Shown one piece after another: positions 21,044-30,478 of a DNA stretch of 64,000 nucleotides. The position numbers were made by a program, and so were the translations under genes. The stretch's first letter is position 1, and each line of letters begins with the position of its first letter. The notes under the pieces are model-generated. The model did no database searches and was not told the DNA's origin. It saw nothing but the letters and a program-made list of their open reading frames with translations. Origin of the DNA: Pseudomonas svalbardensis (GTDB lineage: Bacteria > Pseudomonadota > Gammaproteobacteria > Pseudomonadales > Pseudomonadaceae); NCBI RefSeq assembly GCF_030053115.1, contig NZ_CP125619.1, forward strand, positions 5,095,501-5,159,500, read 5' to 3'.

Positions 21044-22914
21044 AAACGCCTTTCGTGCGGACTAACCGGCGCATCCTGATCATCGACGACACGCCCTCGA
21101 TTCATGAGGATTTTCGCAAGATTCTTGGCCCAGAGACCGAAGGCGAACAGACCCTGGCTGGTGCTGAAGAAGCCCTGTTCGGCACCGTACAGCTTGATCG
21201 GCTGACGTTCCAGCTCGACTCGGCCTACCAGGGCCAGGAAGCCCTCGAACTGGTCACGCGCGCACTGGCCGAAGGTCACCCCTATGCCATGGCGTTCACC
21301 GACATGCGCATGCCTCCTGGCTGGGACGGCCTGGAAACCATCGAACAACTGTGGAAGGCCGACCCTCACCTGCAAATCGCGTTGTGCACGGCCTATTCCG
21401 ATTACACCTGGGAAGACATGGCCGAACGGCTGGAGTTCGGCGACCAGTTGCTGGTGCTGAAAAAACCCTTCGACAGCCTGGAAATCCGTCAGATGGCCAG
21501 TGCCCTGACCTGGAAATGGCAGATGGCACAGGACGCGGCGATGAAGGTCCTGAGCCTGGAGCAAACCATCGAGGCGCGGGTCCACGAATTGCTCAAGGTG
21601 TCGCACCTGTTGCAGTACGACGTGCTGACCGAGCTGCCCAACAGCACGTTGCTCGGTGACCGGCTGAACCAGTCCCTGGCCCTGTCCCGGCGCCATGACA
21701 AGCAACTGGCCGTGATGTTTATGGGCCTCGATCGCTTCAAGCGCATCAACAATGCCCTGGGACATCCGGCCGGGGACGAGATGCTCAAACAGGTCGGCCG
21801 TAATCTGGTGGCGACGGTGCGCGAGTCCGACTCGGTGTTTCGCTACGGTTCCGATGAATTCGTGGTGATCCTCGCCGACGTCCGCCATCCCCAGCAGACC
21901 AAGGGCATCGCCGAAAAACTCTTGAACGCCATCCGCGCGCCCCAGCACATTGCCGGCCACGACCTGAGCGTGACCGCCAGCCTGGGGATCAGCATCTACC
22001 CCGAGGACGGCCTCGATGCCATCTCGCTGATCAAGAAAGCCGAAACCGCGATGCGCAACGTCAAGGAAAGCGGCCCGAACGATTACAGTTTTTTTATCGA
22101 CGACATGAACCAGCGCGCCCGGGATCAGCAAAGCATCGAGTCTGGTATTCGCCTTGCGCTGGAGCGCAACGAATTTGTCCTGCATTACCAGCCCAAGCTG
22201 GACCTGAGCAGCGGCCAGGTGGTAGGTGCCGAGGCGCTGATCCGCTGGCAAAAACCGGGGCACGGTCTGGTCTACCCGTCCAAATTTATCGGTGTGGCCG
22301 AAGACAGCGGTTTGATCGTGCCGTTAAGCAAATGGGTGCTCGCCGAGGCTTGCCGACAAACCTGCGCCTGGCAGGCCGCGGGGCTGCCGAAAATCTATAT
22401 GTCGGTGAATATCTCGGCCATCGATTTCCGTCAGCGGGACTTTGTCGACGGCATCGAACAGACACTCAAACAAACAGGTCTGGAACCGGCCTTGCTGGAG
22501 CTTGAAATCACCGAAGGCGTGTTGATGCAGAACGTCGAAACCACGGTGACCGCGCTGACCCGGCTCAAGGCCATGGGCGTGCGACTGGCCATCGATGACT
22601 TCGGTACAGGTTATTCCAGTCTGAGTTACTTGCAGCGTTTTCCCATCGATGTGCTGAAAATCGACCAGTCGTTCATTCGCGGTTTAAGCAGCGACAGCAA
22701 CGACGCCGCGCTGGTCAGCGCCATCATCAGCCTGGGCCGGAGCCTCAAGCTGACCATCATTGCCGAAGGGGTGGAAACCCTCGAACAACTGGACTTCCTC
22801 AAGGCCCATCAATGCGAGGAAGGCCAGGGTTACTACTTCAGCAAGGCCGTGGAGCCGGACGCCTTCGTCCGATATCTGGGGTCGGTGCAGCCCTCTTCAT
22901 CCGCAGCCACGTGA
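21040..22914 (+). CDS. Response regulator with degenerate GGDEF and intact EAL domains
   Basis: This is a 624-residue paralogue of the preceding protein without the PAS domain. The receiver (ILIIDDTPSIHEDF; phospho-Asp 88 in FTDMRMP) has the same enlarged form. The GGDEF motif reads GSDEF (270-274), which probably weakens or removes cyclase activity. The EAL domain is complete: EALIRW (398 on), VNISAIDF, ELEITEG, AIDDFGTGYSS, LKIDQSF and AEGVET. It should hydrolyse c-di-GMP to pGpG. The pairing with an upstream protein of opposite likely activity, made from the same mRNA, suggests a balanced switch. It is coupled to the upstream gene by an ATGA overlap. Confidence 0.92.
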   Translation: MKTPFVRTNRRILIIDDTPSIHEDFRKILGPETEGEQTLAGAEEALFGTVQLDRLTFQLDSAYQGQEALELVTRALAEGHPYAMAFTDMRMPPGWDGLETIEQLWKADPHLQIALCTAYSDYTWEDMAERLEFGDQLLVLKKPFDSLEIRQMASALTWKWQMAQDAAMKVLSLEQTIEARVHELLKVSHLLQYDVLTELPNSTLLGDRLNQSLALSRRHDKQLAVMFMGLDRFKRINNALGHPAGDEMLKQVGRNLVATVRESDSVFRYGSDEFVVILADVRHPQQTKGIAEKLLNAIRAPQHIAGHDLSVTASLGISIYPEDGLDAISLIKKAETAMRNVKESGPNDYSFFIDDMNQRARDQQSIESGIRLALERNEFVLHYQPKLDLSSGQVVGAEALIRWQKPGHGLVYPSKFIGVAEDSGLIVPLSKWVLAEACRQTCAWQAAGLPKIYMSVNISAIDFRQRDFVDGIEQTLKQTGLEPALLELEITEGVLMQNVETTVTALTRLKAMGVRLAIDDFGTGYSSLSYLQRFPIDVLKIDQSFIRGLSSDSNDAALVSAIISLGRSLKLTIIAEGVETLEQLDFLKAHQCEEGQGYYFSKAVEPDAFVRYLGSVQPSSSAAT

Positions 22915-22948
22915 ACGATGCGCAGGCCCCAAGCCAAGGAATCATCAG

Positions 22949-23908
22949 ATGTCGCCTTCTTTTCACCGTCTGCTATTGGCGCCGTTGTTCGGGCTCTGCC
23001 TGAACGCTGGCGCCGCGCCGCTGGATGAACCGCTCAAACCGCTGCCGGCGGTGCCCCAACAGAACCCGCTGCGGGTCGAACTCGGCCGCCAGTTATTCAA
23101 CGAGAAACGCTTGTCGGTCAACGATAGTCTGTCCTGTGCCAGTTGCCATCGACTGGAAAACGGCGGTGCCGACAACAAGGCGTTTTCCATCGGGTTCAAC
23201 GGCGCTCCAGTGACGATCAACACCCCCAGCGTGTTCAACGCCAGCCTGAATTTCCGGCAATTCTGGAACGGCCGCGCCGACACCCTGGAAACCCAGATCC
23301 ACGGAGTGGTGCAGAGCCCCAGTGAAATGGGCAGTGACTGGGTACACGTGGTGGAAGTGCTATCCGCTGACCCGGCTTATCGGACCTCGTTCAGCAAGGC
23401 CTACCCCGACGGCGTGAGCATGAACAATGTGCAGAATGCCCTGGCCACCTACGAACGCACGCTGATCAGCGCCAACTCGCGCTTCGACCAATACCTGCTG
23501 GGTGATACCGACATTCTCACCCGGGAGGAAAAATACGGTTATCAACGCTTCAAGGACTACGGCTGCATCGCTTGCCATCAAGGGGTGAACATCGGCGGCA
23601 ACATGTTCCAGAAGTTCGGGGTCATGGGCGACTACTTCAAGATTCGGGGCAACCCCGCCGAAGCCGACCTGGGCCGCTATCTGGTGACCAAGGACGAAGA
23701 GGACCGCAACGTGTTCAAGGTCCCGAGCTTGCGCAACGTCGCCGTGACCGCGCCGTATTTTCACGATGGTTCGGCCAAGACCCTCGAAGAGGCGGTGGAT
23801 GTGATGTTCAAGTTCCAGCTCGGTCGCAATCCCTCTGACGACGACAAGACCCTGATCATCAAATTCCTCAAGACCCTGACCGGTGAATGGGGAGGCAAGC
23901 CCTTATGA
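22949..23908 (+). CDS. Periplasmic di-haem cytochrome c peroxidase family protein
   Basis: This 319-residue protein has a signal peptide (LLLAPLFGLCLNAGAA) and two haem-binding motifs, CASCH and CIACH. It also has the family segments HGVVQSPSEMGSDW and FKVPSLRNVAVTAPYFHDGS. Bacterial di-haem peroxidases reduce hydrogen peroxide in the periplasm with electrons from cytochrome c. The ATG at 22949 is chosen because the signal peptide follows directly; the longer frame upstream lies inside the EAL gene. It is 34 bases after the EAL gene and its stop overlaps the next kinase gene, so it sits inside a signalling operon, which is an unusual place for this enzyme and hints at a redox-sensing role. 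Confidence 0.9.
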   Translation: MSPSFHRLLLAPLFGLCLNAGAAPLDEPLKPLPAVPQQNPLRVELGRQLFNEKRLSVNDSLSCASCHRLENGGADNKAFSIGFNGAPVTINTPSVFNASLNFRQFWNGRADTLETQIHGVVQSPSEMGSDWVHVVEVLSADPAYRTSFSKAYPDGVSMNNVQNALATYERTLISANSRFDQYLLGDTDILTREEKYGYQRFKDYGCIACHQGVNIGGNMFQKFGVMGDYFKIRGNPAEADLGRYLVTKDEEDRNVFKVPSLRNVAVTAPYFHDGSAKTLEEAVDVMFKFQLGRNPSDDDKTLIIKFLKTLTGEWGGKPL

Positions 23909-25716
23909 AGACGACTAACCGCCGCAACCTGGCGTTGCTCAGCGTCGTGGCCGTGATGCTGGCTTCGGTGCTGCTGTTCCTGTACCTCAAATCCAACTCG
24001 AACCAGACGACGACCTACGCCGAATCCCGGGACGTGATCGGCCGGATCAAGCAGTTGAACGCACAATGGGAAACCGAGATCCTCAAGGCCAGGATCGCCA
24101 TCAGTCACAACTACGATCCGTTGGTCGCACCGCTGACCGAGATGACGAACCTGTGGGAGCGGCTCGACACGATGGAGTCGAACCACGGTCGCACCGAATC
24201 GCCTGTCTGGCGCGCCAGCCATGATGCGTACCTGACCGCCATTCAGGAAAAGACCCGGTTGGTGGAGCAGTTCAAATCTCACAACGCCGTGCTGCGCAAT
24301 TCGCTGGCGTTCCTGCCCACCGCCGAGGACGACATTCAGGAACAGCTGGGCCGGTTGGTGGATGAGGACCAACTGCAACTTCATAACATCACCACCGACA
24401 CGTATGACTTGCTGCTCAGCAGCCTGGAGTTCGCTCAGGTCACCTCCGACGACAAGGCCGCCGACATCCTGCTCGGGCTGAACAAACTGGGGGTGAACAA
24501 ACTGCGACTACCGGAACCGTTCCACAGCCCGATCGATATTTTGAGCAGTCACATTGCGCTGATCCTGCGCGAACAACCCGTGGTCAATCGGTTGCTGGAA
24601 AACATCGAAGCCGTTCCCGTGGCCGAACGCCTGGACGATATTACCAACCTGCTCAACACCGATCAGCAGCGGACCGATGCGGTCGACCAGCGCTATCACT
24701 TCTACATGCTGTTGTTTTCGGTGCTGCTGGTGTTGCTGCTGGTGTACCTGGCGATTCACCTGATGCGCAGTTTCACCGTGATCAATCGCGTCAACAAAGC
24801 CCTGCAAACCGCCAATGAAGACCTGGAGCTGCGGGTTGAAGAGCGCACCCGCGAGCTCAGGGATACCCAGAGTGAACTGCTCGACACCGCGCGTCAGGCC
24901 GGCATGGCCGAGATCGCCACCAATGTGCTGCACAACGTCGGCAACGTGCTCAACAGCGTGAACATTTCAGCCGACCTGGTGACCCGCAAACTGCGCGCCA
25001 GCAAAGCGCAGGGCCTGGGCAAGGCCATGCAGCTGATCAACGAACATCCAGGCGACCTCGGCACCTTTCTGACCGAGGACGCAAAAGGCAAGTTGCTACC
25101 GGGTTACCTGAATCAACTGGTGGACGCGATAGCCCTGGAACAACAAGGCATGACCGACGAACTGGCCCAACTGACCAAAAGCGTGGACCACATCAAGGAC
25201 ATCGTCGCCACCCAGCAGTCCTACGCGGGCGCCAACAGCCTGATGGAACCACTGCACATCAGCGAATTGCTGGAAGACGCCCTGCGCATGAACTCCGGCG
25301 CCCTGACCCGACACCACGTCACGGTGGTCAAGGAGTACAGCAATGTGCCGCAAGTCATGGGTGACAAGCACCGGTTGTTGCTGATCCTGATCAACCTGAT
25401 CAGCAACGCCAAATACGCCATGTCCGACCTCAGCAACCGCCCGCGGCAAATGACCCTGGGGGTGAAAATCGTCGAAGACAAGACCCTGCAAGTCAGCGTC
25501 AAGGACGACGGCGAAGGCATCGCCGAGGAAAACATGACGCGCATCTTTGCCCACGGGTTTACTACCCGCAAGGAAGGCCATGGCTTCGGCCTGCACAGCT
25601 GCGCCCTGGCTGCCATCGAAATGAATGGCCACCTCACCGCCCATAGCGACGGACCGGGCAAAGGGGCGATGTTCACGTTGCAGATCCCGCTGAAAACCGT
25701 ACCGGAGGAAGCATGA
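23905..25716 (+). CDS. Membrane sensor histidine kinase
   Basis: This is a 603-residue kinase. Transmembrane helices near 9-27 and 265-288 flank an all-helical periplasmic domain (residues 30-264, with NYDPLVAPLTEM) that resembles the double-helical DAHL-type sensor domains; that domain name is tentative. The cytoplasmic part has a coiled coil (EERTRELRDTQSELLDTARQ). The phosphoacceptor region is of the less common LHNVGNVLNS form (His near 343), and the HATPase has NLISNAKYAM, DDGEGI and GHGFGLH. GGAGG-like ribosome site and a four-base overlap tie it to the peroxidase gene. Likely targets are the enlarged-receiver proteins in the same operon. Confidence 0.9.
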   Translation: MKTTNRRNLALLSVVAVMLASVLLFLYLKSNSNQTTTYAESRDVIGRIKQLNAQWETEILKARIAISHNYDPLVAPLTEMTNLWERLDTMESNHGRTESPVWRASHDAYLTAIQEKTRLVEQFKSHNAVLRNSLAFLPTAEDDIQEQLGRLVDEDQLQLHNITTDTYDLLLSSLEFAQVTSDDKAADILLGLNKLGVNKLRLPEPFHSPIDILSSHIALILREQPVVNRLLENIEAVPVAERLDDITNLLNTDQQRTDAVDQRYHFYMLLFSVLLVLLLVYLAIHLMRSFTVINRVNKALQTANEDLELRVEERTRELRDTQSELLDTARQAGMAEIATNVLHNVGNVLNSVNISADLVTRKLRASKAQGLGKAMQLINEHPGDLGTFLTEDAKGKLLPGYLNQLVDAIALEQQGMTDELAQLTKSVDHIKDIVATQQSYAGANSLMEPLHISELLEDALRMNSGALTRHHVTVVKEYSNVPQVMGDKHRLLLILINLISNAKYAMSDLSNRPRQMTLGVKIVEDKTLQVSVKDDGEGIAEENMTRIFAHGFTTRKEGHGFGLHSCALAAIEMNGHLTAHSDGPGKGAMFTLQIPLKTVPEEA

Positions 25717-27125
25717 GCGAGCTTTCGAACCGACGCATTCTGCTGATCGATGACACCCTGTCCATTCACGTGGATTTCCGCAAGATTCTCATGCCCATGC
25801 CGGAGCAGACCGTCGAACTGGACGAGATGGAGGTCGCGCTGTTTGGTAGCGAAGTGAAATCAACCAGTGCGCTGTTCGAGCTGGACTCGGCCTATGGCGG
25901 CCAGGAAGGCCTGGGCAAACTGAACGAAGCCTTGCAAGAACATCGCCCCTACGCCCTGGCCTTTGTCGACATGCGCATGCCCGAGGGCTGGGACGGTGCG
26001 CAGACCATCGAACATTTGTGGCAGGCCGACCCGCGCCTGCAAGTGGTGGTGTGCACCGCCTATTCCGACTATTCCTGGGATGAATTGCTCGATCGATTGC
26101 AGGCGCATGACCGGCTGCTGATTCTGAAAAAGCCGTTCGACAACATTGAAGTCCAGCAGATGGCCAACACCCTGCTGACCAAATGGGACATGACCGAACG
26201 GGCCAGCGTGCAGATGGACCATTTAGGGCAAATGGTCGAGCGCCGAACCCGGCAGTTCACAGAGGCCAGCGTTGAGTTGCAGCGGGAAATCGACGAGCGC
26301 AAACAGCTTGAAACCCAATTGGTGCAATCGGAAAAACTCGCTTCATTGGGGCAACTCGCGGCCGGCGTCGCTCATGAAATCAACAACCCTATCGGCTTCA
26401 TTTCCTCCAACCTCGGCACCCTGGATGGCTACTTCAGACAGCTGCAGGAAATGCTCGACGCCTATCGGGATGCGGAAGAGGCGATCGGCTCCAGCGAGCT
26501 CGTCGAGCGTTTGAACCAACTGCGCGAACGGGTCGAGCTGGAGTTCCTGCGCGAAGACATTCCGCTCCTGATCAAGGAGTCCAAGGACGGCATCAACCGG
26601 GTCGGGCAGATCGTCAAGGACTTGAAGGACTTCTCCCGGGTGGACTCCAATCAGGAATGGCAGTGGGCCAATCTGCAACAGGGCATCGAATCGACCTTGA
26701 ACATTGTCGCCAACGAACTCAAGTACAAGGCCGATGTGCTCAAGGAATATCAGGACCTGCCCGACATCGAATGCCTGCCTTCGCAAATCAATCAGGTGAT
26801 CATGAACCTGATCGTCAACGCCTCTCAGGCCATCGGCCCGGAGCGCGGCACCATCACCTTGCGCACCGGGCTTGAAGCGGAAACGGTGTGGATCGAGGTC
26901 GCAGACACCGGCGCCGGCATTGCGCCGGACTGCCTGCAAAAAATCTTCGACCCGTTCTTCACCACCAAACCGGTGGGCCAGGGGACAGGGCTAGGGTTGT
27001 CCCTGTCCTATGGCATCGTGAAAAAACATCGGGGGGATATTACGGTGCGCAGTGAAGTTGGCGTGGGAACCACGTTTCGGGTCCAGTTGCCGATTCACCA
27101 ATCCAAACCGTTCCCGCCTATGTAG
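25713..27125 (+). CDS. Hybrid receiver-histidine kinase
   Basis: This is a 470-residue soluble protein. The N-terminal enlarged receiver ([14 protein letters not shown]; phospho-Asp 86 in [11 protein letters not shown]) is clearly paralogous to those of the two c-di-GMP proteins upstream. It is followed by a coiled coil, a HisKA domain ([18 protein letters not shown], His near 221) and a HATPase domain ([29 protein letters not shown]). It lacks membrane segments, so it should receive phosphate from, or compete with, the membrane kinase with which it overlaps by four bases. Its 3' end overlaps the convergent permease gene by eight bases. Confidence 0.92.
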   Translation: MSELSNRRILLIDDTLSIHVDFRKILMPMPEQTVELDEMEVALFGSEVKSTSALFELDSAYGGQEGLGKLNEALQEHRPYALAFVDMRMPEGWDGAQTIEHLWQADPRLQVVVCTAYSDYSWDELLDRLQAHDRLLILKKPFDNIEVQQMANTLLTKWDMTERASVQMDHLGQMVERRTRQFTEASVELQREIDERKQLETQLVQSEKLASLGQLAAGVAHEINNPIGFISSNLGTLDGYFRQLQEMLDAYRDAEEAIGSSELVERLNQLRERVELEFLREDIPLLIKESKDGINRVGQIVKDLKDFSRVDSNQEWQWANLQQGIESTLNIVANELKYKADVLKEYQDLPDIECLPSQINQVIMNLIVNASQAIGPERGTITLRTGLEAETVWIEVADTGAGIAPDCLQKIFDPFFTTKPVGQGTGLGLSLSYGIVKKHRGDITVRSEVGVGTTFRVQLPIHQSKPFPPM

Positions 27126-28443
27126 CCTCCTGGAAATCCATCTCCGGTGGCTGGCGACGGAAGCCGTCGGTCAGTACCGCCAAGTACACCACGCCAATCG
27201 CCAGCCAGCTCAGGCCCAGATAGATCGCCAGGTGATCGAGGCTGACCATCAGCCACAAATCCGCCGCCAGACCGATAAACGGGAACAGCAGAAACAACAC
27301 GAATTCACGCAGCCCTTTGTTCTCACCGCCAATCCAGTAGTGAAAGATCACCGACAGGTTCACCAGACTGAACGCCAGGAACGCGCCGAAGTTGATGAAC
27401 GAGGTCGAGGTGGTGACGTCCAGTTTCAGCGCCAGCAAAGCGACCACGGCGCACAGCAGGATGCTGTTGATCGGCGTGCCAAAGCGTTCGTGCAAGGTGC
27501 CGAAGAACGATTTTGGCAGCACGCCGTCACGGCCCATGGCGAACAACAGCCTCGAGCCGCTGGCCTGCGCCGACAGGCCCGACGCAAACTGGCCGACGAT
27601 CAGGCCGATCAGGAAGATCGACACGAACAGATCACCACCGATGTTGCGGGCAATTTCATAGGCCGCCGAGTCGACGCTGTCGAACTGGAACGACGGATGC
27701 GCGATCTGCACGAAATACGACACACCGACAAAGATCAGCCCGCCGATCAGGGTGATCAGCATGATCGCTCGCGGGATGGTGCGGCGCGGGTCGCGGGTTT
27801 CTTCGGTCAGGGTGCTGACCGCGTCAAACCCGAGGAATGAATAACAGGCGATGGCTGCACCGCTCATGATCAGCGGCATCTGCATGTCACCGTTGAAGAA
27901 CGGTTTGATCGACCACAACGGCGTGCTCGCATCACCACCGACGTAATGAACGCACAGCGCAACGAAGGCGATCAGCACCAGGAACTGCACCAGCATCAGT
28001 AACGCGTTGATGCCGTTGGCCAGTTTCAGACCGACGATGTTGATCGCGCTGGTGATGCCGATGAACGCCAATACCCAGATCCACTGCGGTACGGCCGGGA
28101 AGGCGGAGTTGAGGTAGGCCGCGCCGATCAGCCAGATCGCCATCGGCAGGAACAGGTAGTCGAGCAGCACGGCCCAACCGGCGATGAAACCGAGTTTCGG
28201 GCTGATCGCCTTGCGGACATAGCTATAGGCCGAGCCAGCGACGGGGAACGCCGAGGCCATTCGGCCGTAACTCATGGCGGTGAAAAACATCGCCACCAGC
28301 GCCGCCAGATAAGCAGCCGGGACCATGCCGGCGGTGGATTGAGCGAGGATGCCGAAGGTGCCGAGCACAATGATCGGCGTCATGTAGGCGATGCCGAACA
28401 GCACCACCGAACCCAATGACAGGGTGCGTTGCAAACGAGCCAT
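27118..28443 (-). CDS. APC superfamily permease (PuuP-like)
   Basis: This 441-residue inner-membrane protein has about 12 helices and APC family features: GIAYMTPIIVLGTFG at helix 1, FPVAGSAYSYVRKAISPKLG, GFDAVSTLTEETRDPRRTIP and QASGSRLLFAMGRDGVLPK. It most resembles the putrescine-importer PuuP/YeeF branch, so the substrate may be an amine or amino acid. The neighbouring nitrilase-type amidohydrolase on the same strand upstream suggests uptake and hydrolysis of a nitrogen compound. A palindromic repeat separates the two genes. Confidence 0.85.
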   Translation of the reverse strand: MARLQRTLSLGSVVLFGIAYMTPIIVLGTFGILAQSTAGMVPAAYLAALVAMFFTAMSYGRMASAFPVAGSAYSYVRKAISPKLGFIAGWAVLLDYLFLPMAIWLIGAAYLNSAFPAVPQWIWVLAFIGITSAINIVGLKLANGINALLMLVQFLVLIAFVALCVHYVGGDASTPLWSIKPFFNGDMQMPLIMSGAAIACYSFLGFDAVSTLTEETRDPRRTIPRAIMLITLIGGLIFVGVSYFVQIAHPSFQFDSVDSAAYEIARNIGGDLFVSIFLIGLIVGQFASGLSAQASGSRLLFAMGRDGVLPKSFFGTLHERFGTPINSILLCAVVALLALKLDVTTSTSFINFGAFLAFSLVNLSVIFHYWIGGENKGLREFVLFLLFPFIGLAADLWLMVSLDHLAIYLGLSWLAIGVVYLAVLTDGFRRQPPEMDFQEAT

Positions 28444-28514
28444 GAGCGACTACTCCGAATTTATTAGATTTATGGCAGAGCCGAGTTCGGCAAAAATTTA
28501 CGTCTACTGCAAAA

Positions 28515-28695
28515 GCCACCCCTCACCCCGGCCCTCTCCCCGGGGGGGAGAGGGGGAAAGGGGGCAGATTTCCATGCTTTTCAAATCCTGAGTTCGACCG
28601 GGTGTTTCAGGTCGCAATATTTCTTGAGGACTCTACGGTCAGTCCCCTCTCCCTCCGGGCGGTCCGACGTTTCGGGAGGGTTAGGGTGAGGGCTG
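28515..28695. repeat. Dispersed C-rich/G-rich palindromic repeat, two facing copies
   Basis: A copy of the repeat at 4512-4590 starts at CACCCCTCACCCC near 28517 and includes the tail ATTTCCATGCTTTTC and GAGTTCGAC. A second, inverted version ends with GGGAGGGTTAGGGTGAGGG near 28675-28693. The block fills the space between the permease and amidohydrolase genes. Confidence 0.7.
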
Positions 28696-28697
28696 GT

Positions 28698-29519
28698 TCA
28701 ACGCTCAGGAATCAATAACTCCCGAACACCGCCGATCTGCTCCACCACTTCCCCAGGCAACCGCAGCCGCTGATCATCCAGATACCGATAATCCTGTCGC
28801 GCCGCCGTCAGCTGATTCAGATCCAGTTCAACCGCAAATTGTCCTTCCTCGCGTCCGGCCTCGAATAACAAAGTCCCCAGCGGATCCACCAGCGCACTGC
28901 CGCCCGCAAAGACCAACCCGCCATCGCCCTCTTCCACCCGGTTGACCATCAGCGCAAACGCCTGGTTTTCCTGGGCGCGGGCCATGATCGCGGTGCGGTG
29001 CGTCGGGCCGTACGGGTCCATGTTGCCGTTGGTGACGATCAGCAGTTCGGCCCCCAATTGCGCCAGGGCCCGGGCGGTTTCCGGGAAATCGATGTCGTAG
29101 CAAATCAGCAGGCCGACCCGCACACCGTTCCACTCACACGTGGCGTAACGGTCGCCGGCCTCGAACACACCGCGATCCGACGCCCACAGGTGCGTCTTGC
29201 GGTATTTCAGCGCGATACCTTCAGGGGTGATCAGCAGCGTGGTGTTGTAGAAGCGGCCGTTGTCGTTCTCGGCCATGCCGATCACCACGGCGATGTTGCG
29301 TTCTCGGGCCGCAGCCAACACCGCGCTGACGGTCGGACCGTCCAGCGGTTCGGCGGTTTCGGCCAAGGCCTCGAGGGACGGAAAGCCCATCAGGTGGGTT
29401 TCGGGAAACACGATCAGCTGTGTATCGGCAGCACAGGCAGCCATCGCCTGCAGAGCGCGTTCGAGGTTGTAAGCCGTGTCGTTGTCACGGCCCGCCAACT
29501 GGGCGAGTTCGACTTTCAT
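28698..29519 (-). CDS. Carbon-nitrogen hydrolase (nitrilase superfamily)
   Basis: This 273-residue enzyme has the complete nitrilase-superfamily triad: Glu in IVFPETH, Lys in KYRKTHLW and Cys in LLICYDIDFPE. Enzymes of this type hydrolyse amides, carbamoyl groups or nitriles; an aliphatic amidase or omega-amidase role is plausible. The ATG at 29519 (MKVELAQLAG) is preferred because AAGGA lies six bases before it, while the alternative at 29525 is too close to that site. It is divergent from a LuxR regulator and precedes a permease gene, forming a likely regulator-enzyme-transporter module. Confidence 0.9.
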   Translation of the reverse strand: MKVELAQLAGRDNDTAYNLERALQAMAACAADTQLIVFPETHLMGFPSLEALAETAEPLDGPTVSAVLAAARERNIAVVIGMAENDNGRFYNTTLLITPEGIALKYRKTHLWASDRGVFEAGDRYATCEWNGVRVGLLICYDIDFPETARALAQLGAELLIVTNGNMDPYGPTHRTAIMARAQENQAFALMVNRVEEGDGGLVFAGGSALVDPLGTLLFEAGREEGQFAVELDLNQLTAARQDYRYLDDQRLRLPGEVVEQIGGVRELLIPER

Positions 29520-29644
29520 GGTCATTCCTTGTTCTTAACCAGGCTGGCAGAAAGATTGCCCGGTCGGTGTCTGTGCGCCAGTATGCGCAGCAAGCCACCG
29601 GCCGGGAAATCACGCCGCTGGGGTAACCCGATAGGGGTAGAGGC

Positions 29645-30445
29645 ATGACACTCTCGTTAGACGACATCGCGTGGCACCGCTCGGTCGGGCAACTGATCGA
29701 CGCCCTGGACAAGCCCAATTTCTGGACGCAGCTGGTACGGTTGCTGGATCAGTACGTGACCTTCGACAGCTGGGTGGCGCTGCTTTTCAGCGCCGATCAG
29801 CATCCGCAAGTGTTCGCCGAATGCCCGGGCGCGGACGGCAGTCCCGATCAGTTGTTCCAGGACTATCTGCGCGGTTTGTACCTGCTCGATCCGTTCTACA
29901 TCGCCTGTCGCGAGCAGTCGCGCACCGGGCTCTATCGCCTGTCGGAAGTGGCGCCGGAGCATTTCGAGCTGACCGAGTATTACCAGCGCTACTTTCGTCT
30001 GAATGTGGTGGCCGATGAAATCCAGTTCAATTGCCAGCTCGAAGGCGACCGCACGCTGTGCCTGTCACTGGGCAGCAAGCAACGTTTCAGCGGCCAGCAG
30101 ATTGCCTTGCTGTCGCTGATCCAGCCCTGGGTGCTCGGCCTGTTGCGCCAGCGCCTGCCTTACGAAATCAACGAAGTCGTGGCCCTCGCGCCAGCACCGC
30201 CGCAAGTTGACTGGCGCGTGCAGCTGGAAGCGTCGGTGCAGCAACTCAAAGGCGCGCAATTGACCGCCCGGGAACTGGATGTCGGACGCTTGATGCTCAG
30301 TGGTTGCTCCAGTAAAGAAATCGCCCGCAAACTGGAAATCTCTGTCGAAACCGTGAAAGTCCATAAGAAACACATGTACAGCAAACTGGGGATCAAATCC
30401 CAGTCAGAGCTGTTTTCGATTTTTCTCCAGGCACAAAATGCCTGA
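29645..30445 (+). CDS. LuxR-family transcriptional regulator
   Basis: This 266-residue protein has a C-terminal LuxR helix-turn-helix near 205-260 (LTARELDVGRLMLSGCSSKE, then SVETVKVHKKHMYSKLGI). The N-terminal domain (FWTQLVRLLDQYVTFDSWV) is not a recognisable autoinducer-binding domain or receiver, so the signal is unknown. Divergent position next to the amidohydrolase gene suggests it controls that gene and the permease. GGGTAGAGG just before the ATG supports the start. Confidence 0.88.
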   Translation: MTLSLDDIAWHRSVGQLIDALDKPNFWTQLVRLLDQYVTFDSWVALLFSADQHPQVFAECPGADGSPDQLFQDYLRGLYLLDPFYIACREQSRTGLYRLSEVAPEHFELTEYYQRYFRLNVVADEIQFNCQLEGDRTLCLSLGSKQRFSGQQIALLSLIQPWVLGLLRQRLPYEINEVVALAPAPPQVDWRVQLEASVQQLKGAQLTARELDVGRLMLSGCSSKEIARKLEISVETVKVHKKHMYSKLGIKSQSELFSIFLQAQNA

Positions 30446-30478
30446 CTGCCCCACCGAGTCCGAACCCAAGGAAACCGT

